5,351 nt of DNA, from contig VXPJ01000022.1 in assembly GCA_009839635.1 (NCBI GenBank), forward strand, positions 1 through 5,351, in the 5' to 3' direction. This stretch comes from Pseudomonadota bacterium. Lineage in GTDB: Bacteria > Pseudomonadota > Gammaproteobacteria > UBA4575. A program made the position numbers and the translations under genes. Shown one piece after another: positions 1 through 5,351 of this stretch. Below the pieces are notes generated by a model. The model worked only from the letters and a program-made list of their open reading frames with translations. It ran no database searches and was not told where the DNA came from. Within the stretch, counting starts at the first letter, position 1, and each line of letters starts with the position of its first letter.

Positions 1-371
1 GGGGTGAGGAAATCGTGTTGAGCAAGCTGCGTGCGAGCATTGCCTTTGCAGTGATCGGAGTCGGCGTACTGGTTGCAGGGGCCTTGCTGAACCATGTGCT
101 GAGCAAGGTGACCCGGCTGCCCGTGCTGCGCGGCATTGACAGGCTCCTGGGGGCCCTGTTCGGCCTGGTGCGCGGTGGTGCCATCGTGGTTCTGGTGATC
201 CTGGTGGCTGCCATGACCAGTTTTCCGCGAACCGAAATCTGGGAGACTTCGCGGATATTGCCATGGTTCGAGACTGCTGCACAGGAAGTGGTCCGGTACA
301 TTCCGCCGGAGTACGCGAAGTATTTTTTGTTTGACGGAGCAGGCACACAAGCCTCCCTGTACGTTCTCTGA
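1..371 (+). CDS. cvpA: CvpA family inner-membrane protein, 3' part only
   Basis: This is the C-terminal part of a CvpA-family membrane protein. The reading frame is open to the left edge (first full codon at base 3), so the gene starts outside the window; the GTG at 15 is internal. Two hydrophobic membrane segments are visible, one starting ASIAFAVIGVGVLVAG and one around GAIVVLVILVAAM. Between them lies the family-typical GIDRLLGALFGLVRG stretch, which lines up with TDRVLGVCFGALRG in E. coli CvpA as I recall it. About 122 of an expected 160-200 residues are present. CvpA is an inner-membrane protein named for its requirement in colicin V production, and its biochemical role is poorly defined. 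It commonly precedes purF in proteobacteria, and here purF starts 22 bp after its TGA, which supports both the identification and co-transcription. No promoter is visible because the 5' end is missing. Confidence 0.9.
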   Translation, partial: GEEIVLSKLRASIAFAVIGVGVLVAGALLNHVLSKVTRLPVLRGIDRLLGALFGLVRGGAIVVLVILVAAMTSFPRTEIWETSRILPWFETAAQEVVRYIPPEYAKYFLFDGAGTQASLYVL

Positions 372-378
372 TGCAGCC

Positions 379-383
379 AGGAG
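379..383 (+). promoter_or_regulatory. Ribosome binding site of purF
   Basis: AGGAG lies 10 bases before the ATG at 394. It decides the start: the frame is open further upstream to a TTG at 331, but only the 394 start has a Shine-Dalgarno sequence and places the catalytic cysteine directly after the initiator methionine. Confidence 0.8.
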
Positions 384-393
384 TTCACTGATT

Positions 394-1899
394 ATGTGCG
401 GTATTGCCGGAATCGTATCCCACCAGGACGTCAACCAGGCGTTGTACAATGCGCTGCTGGTGTTGCAGCACCGCGGCCAGGATGCTGCGGGTATCGTCAC
501 CTACAGTGACGGCCGACTCTACCAGCGCAAGGCCAATGGCCTGGTGCGCGACGTGTTTCACAGCCGGCATATGGAGCGCCTCAAAGGCACCATGGGCATC
601 GCGCACGTGCGCTACCCCACGGCCGGCTCATCCTCTTCTGCCGAAGCCCAGCCTCTTTACGTGAATTCGCCGTTTGGCATCTCGCTTGGACACAACGGCA
701 ACCTGATCAATACCGAGCAACTGAAAAAGGAGCTGTTCCGCGAGGACCGCCGTCACCTGAACACGGACTCGGACTCGGAAATCCTGCTCAACGTCCTGGC
801 CCACGAACTGGCCAACCAGCAGACCCTGCGATTGAAGCCGGAAGACATATTTGCCGCCGTGGAAGGTGTGCACCGCCGCTGCAAGGGTGCGTATGCCGTG
901 GTGGCCATGATCACCGGCTGCGGCATCATCGCCTTTCGTGACTCCCACGGCATCCGGCCCCTGGTGTACGGGGTCCGGGAATCCCGTCATGGCATGGAGT
1001 ACATGGTGGCCTCGGAAAGTGCGGCCCTGGATGCGCTCGACTACAGTCTCGTGCGTGACATTAACCCCGGTGAAGCCGTTTTCATCGATGTGGAGGGGAA
1101 GATCCACACCAAGCAGTGTGCGCCGCCAGCCCAGCAGTCTCCCTGCATATTCGAGCATGTCTACTTTGCCCGCCCGGATTCGGTCATCGATGACATTTTC
1201 GTACAAAAGGCGCGCATGCGCATGGGCCAGAGGCTTGCCAAGAAAATCCTCCGCGAGTGGCCAGACCACGACATCGACGTCGTCATGCCGATCCCGGATA
1301 CGAGCCGCACGGCGGCGATCGATATCGCCTACCTTTTGCGCGTCAAGTACCGGGAGGGATTCATCAAGAACCGCTACATCGGGCGGACCTTCATCATGCC
1401 CGGCAGTACGCTGCGCAAGAAGTCGGTGCGCCAGAAGCTCAATCCGATCGGACTTGAATTCAAGGGCAAGAATGTCCTGCTGATCGACGATTCAATCGTG
1501 CGCGGCACCACCTCGCGCGAGATCGTGCAAATGGCCCGCGACGCCGGTGCCAGCAAGGTGTATTTCGCATCCGCCTCGCCTCCGATCCGGTACCAGAACA
1601 TCTACGGGATCGACATGCCGGCACGCAATGAGCTGATTGCCTTCGACAAGGATGTGGATACGATCGCTGGGGAGATCAAGACCGATCGCCTGTTCTACCA
1701 GGGGCTGGGCGATCTGGTTGCGGCAGTGCGTCAGGGGAATCTGAAACTGGATACGTTTGACACATCGATGTTTGATGGCAACTACATCACCGGCGTGGAA
1801 GAGGGCTATTTTGAAAACCTGGAAACCGTACGCAACGACAAGACCCAGCAGGAACGCGAGAAGGAATACGCGAGCATCGACCTGCACAACAGCGTTTGA
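394..1899 (+). CDS. purF: Amidophosphoribosyltransferase (PurF)
   Basis: PurF catalyses the first committed step of purine synthesis in the cytoplasm, turning PRPP and glutamine into 5-phosphoribosylamine, glutamate and pyrophosphate. The 501-residue product is close to the roughly 505 residues of E. coli PurF. The N-terminal class II glutamine amidotransferase domain starts MCGIAGIV, so removal of Met exposes the nucleophilic Cys. RYPTAG (residues 73-78) and HNGNL (100-104) match the glutamine site. The C-terminal phosphoribosyltransferase domain carries PDTSRTAA, KNRYIGRTF and the PRPP-binding loop VLLIDDSIVRGTTS (361-374). There is no propeptide before Cys, and no cysteine follows the PRPP loop, so this is the cluster-free E. 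coli type rather than the iron-sulfur B. subtilis type. End-product inhibition by purine nucleotides is known for the family. No PurR-like operator is visible here; one would be expected upstream of cvpA, outside the window. Confidence 0.98.
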   Translation: MCGIAGIVSHQDVNQALYNALLVLQHRGQDAAGIVTYSDGRLYQRKANGLVRDVFHSRHMERLKGTMGIAHVRYPTAGSSSSAEAQPLYVNSPFGISLGHNGNLINTEQLKKELFREDRRHLNTDSDSEILLNVLAHELANQQTLRLKPEDIFAAVEGVHRRCKGAYAVVAMITGCGIIAFRDSHGIRPLVYGVRESRHGMEYMVASESAALDALDYSLVRDINPGEAVFIDVEGKIHTKQCAPPAQQSPCIFEHVYFARPDSVIDDIFVQKARMRMGQRLAKKILREWPDHDIDVVMPIPDTSRTAAIDIAYLLRVKYREGFIKNRYIGRTFIMPGSTLRKKSVRQKLNPIGLEFKGKNVLLIDDSIVRGTTSREIVQMARDAGASKVYFASASPPIRYQNIYGIDMPARNELIAFDKDVDTIAGEIKTDRLFYQGLGDLVAAVRQGNLKLDTFDTSMFDGNYITGVEEGYFENLETVRNDKTQQEREKEYASIDLHNSV

Positions 1900-1915
1900 G
1901 AAAAACGCCTGACGC

Positions 1916-2473
1916 ATGCAGGCCGTCAAGCCAAGCCAAGAGCTGCTGGCCCAGTATGCCGATGCATGCGAGCGGTTTCCGCAGCATGCGAACCATCCTG
2001 CCGCCCTCGTCAAGGTAAGCGAGCAGAGGCTTTATGTCCTCAAAGGGGAGTCGTGCCTGGGCACCTACCCGGTGTCCACCTCCCGCTACGGTACAGGAGA
2101 AGAGCAGGATTCCTACAAGACCCCTCTCGGGGTTCACTGCGTGGCTGAGAAGATCGGCGGGGATGCCGGGTTTGCCGAGATCTTCCGGTCAAGAAAACGC
2201 ACACACCAGATCGTCGAAATCGAATCCGGTGACCCCCGTACGGACCAGGAGCACATCACCTCCAGGATTCTCTGGCTGGCCGGCCTGGAAGAGGGGGTCA
2301 ACCAGGGTGGAAGTGTGGACAGCCACGGGCGTTATATCTACATCCATGGCACCCATGAAGAAGGCCTGATCGGTCAGCCGGCCTCCGTAGGTTGTGTGCG
2401 CATGAAAAACCGGGATGTCATGGATCTGTATGACAGCCTGGAAGTCTCTTCGCTGGTCATCATCAGTGAATAG
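1916..2473 (+). CDS. YkuD (L,D-transpeptidase fold) protein without signal peptide, possible cytoplasmic L,D-carboxypeptidase
   Basis: This 185-residue protein has the YkuD catalytic signature: IHGT with His144, then SVGCVRM with the nucleophilic Cys160 and Arg162. The fold appears to start near residue 31 (ALVKVSEQRLYVL). YkuD enzymes attack meso-diaminopimelate bonds in peptidoglycan stem peptides, giving 3-3 crosslinks, lipoprotein anchoring or removal of the terminal D-Ala. The N-terminus (MQAVKPSQELLAQYADACER) is polar and lacks a signal peptide, lipobox or membrane segment, so the protein is predicted to stay in the cytoplasm. That fits L,D-carboxypeptidases of the ElsL kind known from Acinetobacter, which trim recycled tetrapeptides, better than periplasmic transpeptidases; this assignment is inference. 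The ATG at 1916 is the only usable start, since a TGA lies in frame at 1910 and no ATG, GTG or TTG follows before the fold. No clear Shine-Dalgarno is seen, and the 16-bp gap after purF suggests translational coupling. Confidence 0.88.
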   Translation: MQAVKPSQELLAQYADACERFPQHANHPAALVKVSEQRLYVLKGESCLGTYPVSTSRYGTGEEQDSYKTPLGVHCVAEKIGGDAGFAEIFRSRKRTHQIVEIESGDPRTDQEHITSRILWLAGLEEGVNQGGSVDSHGRYIYIHGTHEEGLIGQPASVGCVRMKNRDVMDLYDSLEVSSLVIISE

Positions 2474-3293
2474 TCCGGCGATTCCTGTCCCGGCCCCTGC
2501 AGCATCGGTTTCTCAGGCCGCCTACGACGGCCTGGTGTGTTGCGATGCCACACAAAAATGCGAGGCCGTGTTCGGGCTTGCCCGGCAAATACGCGAGGGG
2601 ACGCTCAACATGGCATCTGCACCTGACATCGAAGCGGTGGAGTGCCCGGGTCGGCCCGCGCGCCCGAGACTGGTCGCACCCAAGGATGTCGCCCGGCGAA
2701 GCCTGACTACGGAGCAGGGACGGGCCGCCTTCATTCATGCCATCACGCACATCGAGTTCAATGCGATCAACCTTGCCCTCGATGCCCTGTACCGCTTCCA
2801 GGGCCTGCCCCGGGCCTATTACCTGGACTGGAGTCATGTGGCCCAGGAGGAAGCCCAGCATTTCCTGATGCTGCAGGAGCGGTTGCAGCAAGTCGGCTCC
2901 CATTACGGCGCATTCGATGCCCACAATGGCTTGTGGGACATGGCCGTGAAGACGCGCGACAGCCTGGTCGCCCGCATGGCGCTGGTCCCCCGGGTGCTGG
3001 AGGCGCGCGGCCTGGATGTCACCCCGGGCATGATCCAAAAGCTGCGAGCCCATGGGGACGGGAAAACTGCGGAGATCCTGGAGATCATTCTCGAGCAGGA
3101 AATCGGCCATGTCGCGATCGGTTCGCGCTGGTTCAGGTATGCCTGTGAAGAGCAGGGCCTGGAACCGGAACCCACCTTTCAAAGGCTGCTGGCCCAATAC
3201 TACACCGGGCGCGTGCAAAAGCCGCTTCACCTGGAAGCACGGCGCAAGGCGGGGTTTTCGGAGTCCGAGCTGGCTGCCCTGGAAAAAGGCTAG
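2466..3293 (+). CDS. DUF455 family ferritin-like protein (putative diiron protein)
   Basis: The 275-residue product resembles the DUF455/COG2833 ferritin-like family, whose biochemical role is not established to my knowledge. The sequence has the full ligand pattern of a carboxylate-bridged diiron four-helix bundle: Glu97 in HIEFNAINLALD, E129xxH132 in EEAQHF, Glu179 in RVLEARGLD and E212xxH215 in EQEIGHV. The N-terminal part (AAYDGLVCCDATQKC onward) looks like the conserved family lead-in, so the start must lie upstream of about 2520. I chose GTG 2466, which overlaps the TAG of the YkuD gene by 8 bp (GTGAATAG) and gives a normal family length. An ATG at 2415 is also in frame but would add 17 tryptophan- and serine-rich residues read out of frame from the upstream gene. 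No strong Shine-Dalgarno is present, so re-initiation after the preceding stop is likely. No signal peptide is seen. Possible roles include an oxygenase, oxidase or hydroxylase; the substrate is unknown. Confidence 0.85.
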   Translation: MNSPAIPVPAPAASVSQAAYDGLVCCDATQKCEAVFGLARQIREGTLNMASAPDIEAVECPGRPARPRLVAPKDVARRSLTTEQGRAAFIHAITHIEFNAINLALDALYRFQGLPRAYYLDWSHVAQEEAQHFLMLQERLQQVGSHYGAFDAHNGLWDMAVKTRDSLVARMALVPRVLEARGLDVTPGMIQKLRAHGDGKTAEILEIILEQEIGHVAIGSRWFRYACEEQGLEPEPTFQRLLAQYYTGRVQKPLHLEARRKAGFSESELAALEKG

Positions 3294-4012
3294 GCCTGGA
3301 GCGTCTCCAGATCCATGGTCCCGGGCGCGCACCTCAGCACGCTGCCCTGTTCGTACCAGTCGCCCAAAACGATACGCTTGCAGGCATTTCCGTCGATAGT
3401 GAAGTCGTGAATGCCCGGTCGGTGGGTGTGTCCGTGAATCAGATGCCGCACCCCGTGTTTGAGCATCGTTTGTGCGACGGCATCCTGGTTGACGTCCATG
3501 ATTTCGGGCGGCTTGTCCTGGGTTGCGGAGATGCTTTTATCGCGTAGCCGCTGTGCCATCTTCTGGCGCTGTCCGGTGCTGAGCAGCAAAACGGCCCGCT
3601 GCACCCACCGGTTGCGTACCTTGGCCCGGTATTTCTGGTAGGCGATGTCATCCGTGCACAGCGTGTCACCGTGCATGACCAGGGTCGGTGTCCCGTACAG
3701 ATCCACTACGGTTTCTTCCTCCAGGATCTTGCAGCGGGTGAATTCCTCGAATGCCTTGCCGATGAGGAAGTCGCGGTTGCCATGCACGAAAAAAACCGGG
3801 ACACCGCCGAGGCTCAACTCCCGGATCGAGTCGATCACATCCTGCAAGCCGGTGGCGGGATCATCATCGCCGATCCAGTACTCGAACAGGTCGCCCAGGA
3901 TATACAGGGCATCCGTATCTTTTATATCGCGTAAAAACCTGCAGAAGGCGGCCGCGATGTGCGGTCGTGTATGGTCCAGGTGCAGGTCAGAGACAAACAG
4001 GGTCTGCGACAT
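3290..4012 (-). CDS. lpxH: UDP-2,3-diacylglucosamine diphosphatase (LpxH)
   Basis: LpxH hydrolyses UDP-2,3-diacylglucosamine to lipid X and UMP, the fourth step of lipid A synthesis, at the cytoplasmic face of the inner membrane. The 240-residue product matches the E. coli length. It has the calcineurin-like metallophosphoesterase ligand set: D9 and H11 (SDLHLD), D41 (GDLFEYWIGDDD), N79 (HGNRD), H114 (MHGDTLCTDD), H195 and H197 (HGHTH). Spacing is nearly the same as in the E. coli enzyme, and IMDVNQ before the last histidines is also typical. The ATG at 4012 sits a few residues before the essential DLH motif, as expected. The only purine-rich run before it, GAGG, ends one base from the ATG, too close for a normal Shine-Dalgarno, so translation probably relies on coupling to the isomerase gene, which ends 10 bp upstream. 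Its presence implies an LPS-bearing outer membrane and argues against alphaproteobacteria, which usually use LpxI. Confidence 0.97.
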   Translation of the reverse strand: MSQTLFVSDLHLDHTRPHIAAAFCRFLRDIKDTDALYILGDLFEYWIGDDDPATGLQDVIDSIRELSLGGVPVFFVHGNRDFLIGKAFEEFTRCKILEEETVVDLYGTPTLVMHGDTLCTDDIAYQKYRAKVRNRWVQRAVLLLSTGQRQKMAQRLRDKSISATQDKPPEIMDVNQDAVAQTMLKHGVRHLIHGHTHRPGIHDFTIDGNACKRIVLGDWYEQGSVLRCAPGTMDLETLQA

Positions 4013-4022
4013 ACCTCACGGA

Positions 4023-4601
4023 TTACTCGACGATGGATACCTTTTCGATGGTCACCGTCTCGACGGGCACATCCTGAAACGGCCCCCGAGTGGTAGTGGC
4101 CACATCGCGGATGGCGTTCACGACCTCCATGCCTTCGGTGACCTTGCCGAATACGGCATAGCCCCATCCCTGTGGGTTCTCACCTGAGAAATTCAGGAAC
4201 TGGTTGTCCCGAACATTGATGAAAAACTGCGCCGTGGCCGAATGCGGGTCATTGGTTCGCGCCATGGCAATGGTGCCGGTGTCATTTCCCAGGCCGTTGT
4301 TGGCCTCGTTTCTGATGGGATCATGCGTGGGTTTCTGGGCCATTTCCGAGGTGAACCCGCCTCCCTGGATCATGAAGTTCGAGATGACCCGGTGAAAGAT
4401 AGTGCCGTCATAAAACCCTTCCCGGACATAGGTCAGGAAGTTTTCGACGGTGAGCGGTGCATTTGCGGCATCCAGCTCGAGGACGATGGTGCCCTTGCTG
4501 GTTTCCATTTTTACCGTGGCGGTGTCTGCTTGTACGTTGGATGTAGTCATAAGAATTGCTGAAAACACGAACAGAACAAAGTGCCTGCATACTGCTTTCA
4601 T
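4023..4601 (-). CDS. Exported cyclophilin-type peptidyl-prolyl cis-trans isomerase
   Basis: Cyclophilins catalyse cis-trans isomerisation of Xaa-Pro bonds in folding proteins. The 192-residue product opens with a Sec-type signal peptide: a basic start (MKAVCRH), a hydrophobic core FVLFVFSAILM and a likely cleavage site after VQA (residue 25). The mature protein should be periplasmic. The active-site block FHRVISNFMIQGGGF gives Arg71, Phe76 and Gln79, followed by MARTNDPHSATAQFFINV and GWGYAVFGKV. From memory, the body (DPHSATAQFFIN, FLNFSGE, QGWGY, QDVP) is closer to cytoplasmic E. coli PpiB than to periplasmic PpiA, although the signal peptide makes it PpiA-like in location. For that reason I give no symbol. 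The start is ATG 4601, preceded by GGAG at a 6-base spacing; an in-frame GTG at 4613 would put this Shine-Dalgarno inside the coding sequence. lpxH follows 10 bp downstream. Confidence 0.95.
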   Translation of the reverse strand: MKAVCRHFVLFVFSAILMTTSNVQADTATVKMETSKGTIVLELDAANAPLTVENFLTYVREGFYDGTIFHRVISNFMIQGGGFTSEMAQKPTHDPIRNEANNGLGNDTGTIAMARTNDPHSATAQFFINVRDNQFLNFSGENPQGWGYAVFGKVTEGMEVVNAIRDVATTTRGPFQDVPVETVTIEKVSIVE

Positions 4602-4605
4602 AGGG

Positions 4606-4611
4606 ATCTCC
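4606..4611 (-). promoter_or_regulatory. Ribosome binding site of the peptidyl-prolyl isomerase gene
   Basis: On the minus strand GGAGAT lies just before the ATG at 4601, with 6 bases between GGAG and the start codon. It decides for ATG 4601 over the in-frame GTG at 4613. Confidence 0.75.
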
Positions 4612-4642
4612 ACACAGGGTTAAAAGTAAAGATGCTGGTTTC

Positions 4643-4663
4643 CCGCACTTTCCTGTAGTGCGG
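4643..4663. repeat. Perfect 7-bp inverted repeat (possible hairpin or operator)
   Basis: CCGCACT (4643-4649) and AGTGCGG (4657-4663) are exact reverse complements separated by seven bases (TTCCTGT). The stem is GC-rich and lies about 40-60 bases upstream of the isomerase start. No run of T follows on either strand, so it is not a typical intrinsic terminator. If the proposed promoter is right, the repeat lies in the 5' untranslated leader of the isomerase mRNA; it could equally be a protein-binding dyad. A further AGTGC occurs at 4672-4676. Confidence 0.5.
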
Positions 4664-4679
4664 CATTGTGCAGTGCAAG

Positions 4680-4709
4680 TTGATACCTTCGCGGTTGCCG
4701 GAAGATCAA
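4680..4709 (-). promoter_or_regulatory. Weak sigma70-like promoter candidate for the isomerase-lpxH unit
   Basis: Read on the minus strand, TTGATC (4709-4704) and TATCAA (4685-4680) are separated by 18 bases, each matching the sigma70 consensus at four of six positions. Transcription would start near 4670, leaving a leader of roughly 70 bases that includes the inverted repeat at 4643-4663. A second -10-like TATGAT (4731-4726) has no good -35. Such weak matches occur by chance, so this is a suggestion only. Confidence 0.25.
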
Positions 4710-4929
4710 CTGACATGCAGCCCGGATCATACTTTATCGAGGGCTCGTAAACCAGTTTGCCGCAACGGGATCGGCTGCGGAATCTGCATGTGTCGGGCAC
4801 TGGATCTTGCCTGCCCGGTGAAGTTGTATGATTCGGACTTCGGCTACGGTACACTGCGTGAGACGGATGGCTGTAGGTGTGCCTGCATCCACTTGAGGGA
4901 TCAGGCGGGAGCCCGGGATTTTACTATCG

Positions 4930-4937
4930 AGGAGGAG
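4930..4937 (+). promoter_or_regulatory. Strong ribosome binding site of the thioredoxin-family gene
   Basis: AGGAGGAG includes a full AGGAGG core (4930-4935) ending 8 bases before the GTG at 4944. It is the best Shine-Dalgarno sequence in the window and fixes the GTG start although the frame is open far upstream. Confidence 0.85.
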
Positions 4938-4943
4938 AGTGTC

Positions 4944-5315
4944 GTGACCACGATTGCCCTGACAAAAGAAAACTTCGACGAAACCGTAGAGAACAGCGAC
5001 ACGCTGATCATCGATTTTTGGGCCGCTTGGTGCGGGCCGTGCAAATCCTTTGCACCGACGTTCGAGACTGCCTCGGAGAACCATGAGGATATCGTATTTG
5101 GCAAGGTCAACACCGAAGAGCAGCAGGAGCTGGCGCAGGCCTACAACATACGCTCGATCCCGATGCTCATGATATTCCGCGAGAAAATCCTGATCTTTGC
5201 GCAGCCGGGTGCCCTGTCTCCCTCACAACTCGAAGACGTCATCGAAAAAACCAAGACCCTGGACATGGACATGGTGCGCGCAGAACTTGAGAAGCAGAAG
5301 TCTGGAGCTGGATGA
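4944..5315 (+). CDS. Thioredoxin-family protein with C-terminal extension
   Basis: This 123-residue protein has a thioredoxin fold with the canonical redox motif WCGPC (Cys30 and Cys33) in IIDFWAAWCGPCKSF, the KVNTEEQQELAQAYNI segment and the cis-proline loop RSIPMLMIF (Pro73). It should act as a dithiol-disulfide reductant in the cytoplasm, as no signal peptide is present. Differences from classical TrxA (about 108 residues) are Met after the cis-Pro where TrxA has Thr, REKILIF in place of the usual KNG-type turn, and a charged tail after about residue 100 (TKTLDMDMVRAELEKQKSGAG), probably helical. It therefore looks like a thioredoxin paralogue rather than the main TrxA. The start is GTG 4944, set by the strong AGGAGG upstream and by the usual short lead before the first strand. 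The gene stands alone, divergent from the isomerase gene; the 36 bases after its TGA show no recognisable gene or terminator before the window ends. Confidence 0.93.
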   Translation: MTTIALTKENFDETVENSDTLIIDFWAAWCGPCKSFAPTFETASENHEDIVFGKVNTEEQQELAQAYNIRSIPMLMIFREKILIFAQPGALSPSQLEDVIEKTKTLDMDMVRAELEKQKSGAG

Positions 5316-5351
5316 CAGGATTCAGATTGGGCCGCCGGTCCTAGGCCAGCC

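Larger units (their letters stand above)
4602..4943. other. Divergent intergenic region between isomerase and thioredoxin genes
   Basis: These 342 bases separate two divergent genes and should hold both promoters. I see a perfect 7-bp inverted repeat (4643-4663), a weak sigma70-like pair for the minus strand (4680-4709) and the thioredoxin ribosome binding site. For the plus strand the best -10-like elements are TATGAT at 4827-4832 and TACACT at 4850-4855, but neither has a convincing -35 at 16-18 bases, so I do not call a promoter. No tRNA, riboswitch or poly-T terminator was recognised. The thioredoxin frame stays open leftward to a GTG at 4668, but this extension is probably non-coding. 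Confidence 0.6.

Noticed and set aside
331..336. TTGACG, a five-of-six match to a sigma70 -35 box, in the 3' end of cvpA before purF.
   Set aside because: No -10-like hexamer lies 15-19 bases downstream, so an internal purF promoter is not supported.
628..1269. Long minus-strand open frame (213 codons) inside purF.
   Set aside because: It is antisense to a well-supported gene, has no recognisable motif, and long antisense frames are common in GC-rich coding DNA.
2463..3332. Long minus-strand open frame (289 codons) covering the DUF455 gene.
   Set aside because: The sense strand carries a complete diiron motif set with family-like length, while the antisense product has no motif and would overlap the end of lpxH.
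3645..4187. Plus-strand open frame of 180 codons opposite lpxH and the isomerase gene.
   Set aside because: It spans the junction of two well-identified minus-strand genes and has no recognisable domain.
4893..4927. TTGAGG and TACTAT as a promoter for the thioredoxin gene.
   Set aside because: The spacing is 23 bases and the transcription start would fall inside the ribosome binding site.
4668..4943. In-frame N-terminal extension of the thioredoxin gene by 92 codons, rich in cysteine (for example GCGICMCRA).
   Set aside because: It starts at a GTG without a Shine-Dalgarno sequence, has no recognisable domain, crosses the presumed promoter region, and is made unnecessary by the AGGAGG-GTG start at 4944. 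The cysteines look like chance TGC/TGT codons.
5312..5344. ATG overlapping the thioredoxin stop (ATGA) as the start of a downstream gene.
   Set aside because: The frame hits TAG after ten codons. The 36 bases left are too short to judge whether a convergent gene ends there.

Overview
The window looks like a chromosomal housekeeping region of a Gram-negative bacterium, most probably a gammaproteobacterium. Four things point that way: an LpxH-type lipid A hydrolase, a cvpA-purF pair, a PurF without the propeptide and C-terminal cysteines of the iron-sulfur type, and a cyclophilin gene directly upstream of lpxH, as ppiB is in E. coli. Base composition is moderately GC-rich and looks even throughout. 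I see no mobile element, CRISPR array, tRNA, rRNA or pseudogene.

Left block (1-3293, plus strand): the 3' part of cvpA, then purF, then a small L,D-transpeptidase-fold (YkuD) protein without a signal peptide, then a ferritin-like DUF455 protein. The genes are 22 bp apart, then 16 bp apart, then overlap by 8 bp, so they read as one transcription unit. It joins the first step of purine synthesis to a probably cytoplasmic peptidoglycan-acting enzyme and a putative diiron protein.

Middle block (3290-4601, minus strand): an exported cyclophilin-type peptidyl-prolyl isomerase followed after 10 bp by lpxH. This unit converges on the left block, and the two terminal genes share one CTAG tetranucleotide that supplies both TAG stop codons.

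Right block: a 342-bp divergent intergenic region (4602-4943) holds a 7-bp perfect inverted repeat and a weak promoter candidate for the isomerase. Beyond it is a plus-strand thioredoxin-family gene with a very strong ribosome binding site. The last 36 bases contain no gene I can support.

Most of the window is ordinary. The part most worth following up is the pair of poorly characterised genes after purF, above all the YkuD protein, which resembles cytoplasmic L,D-carboxypeptidases of the ElsL kind more than periplasmic L,D-transpeptidases.
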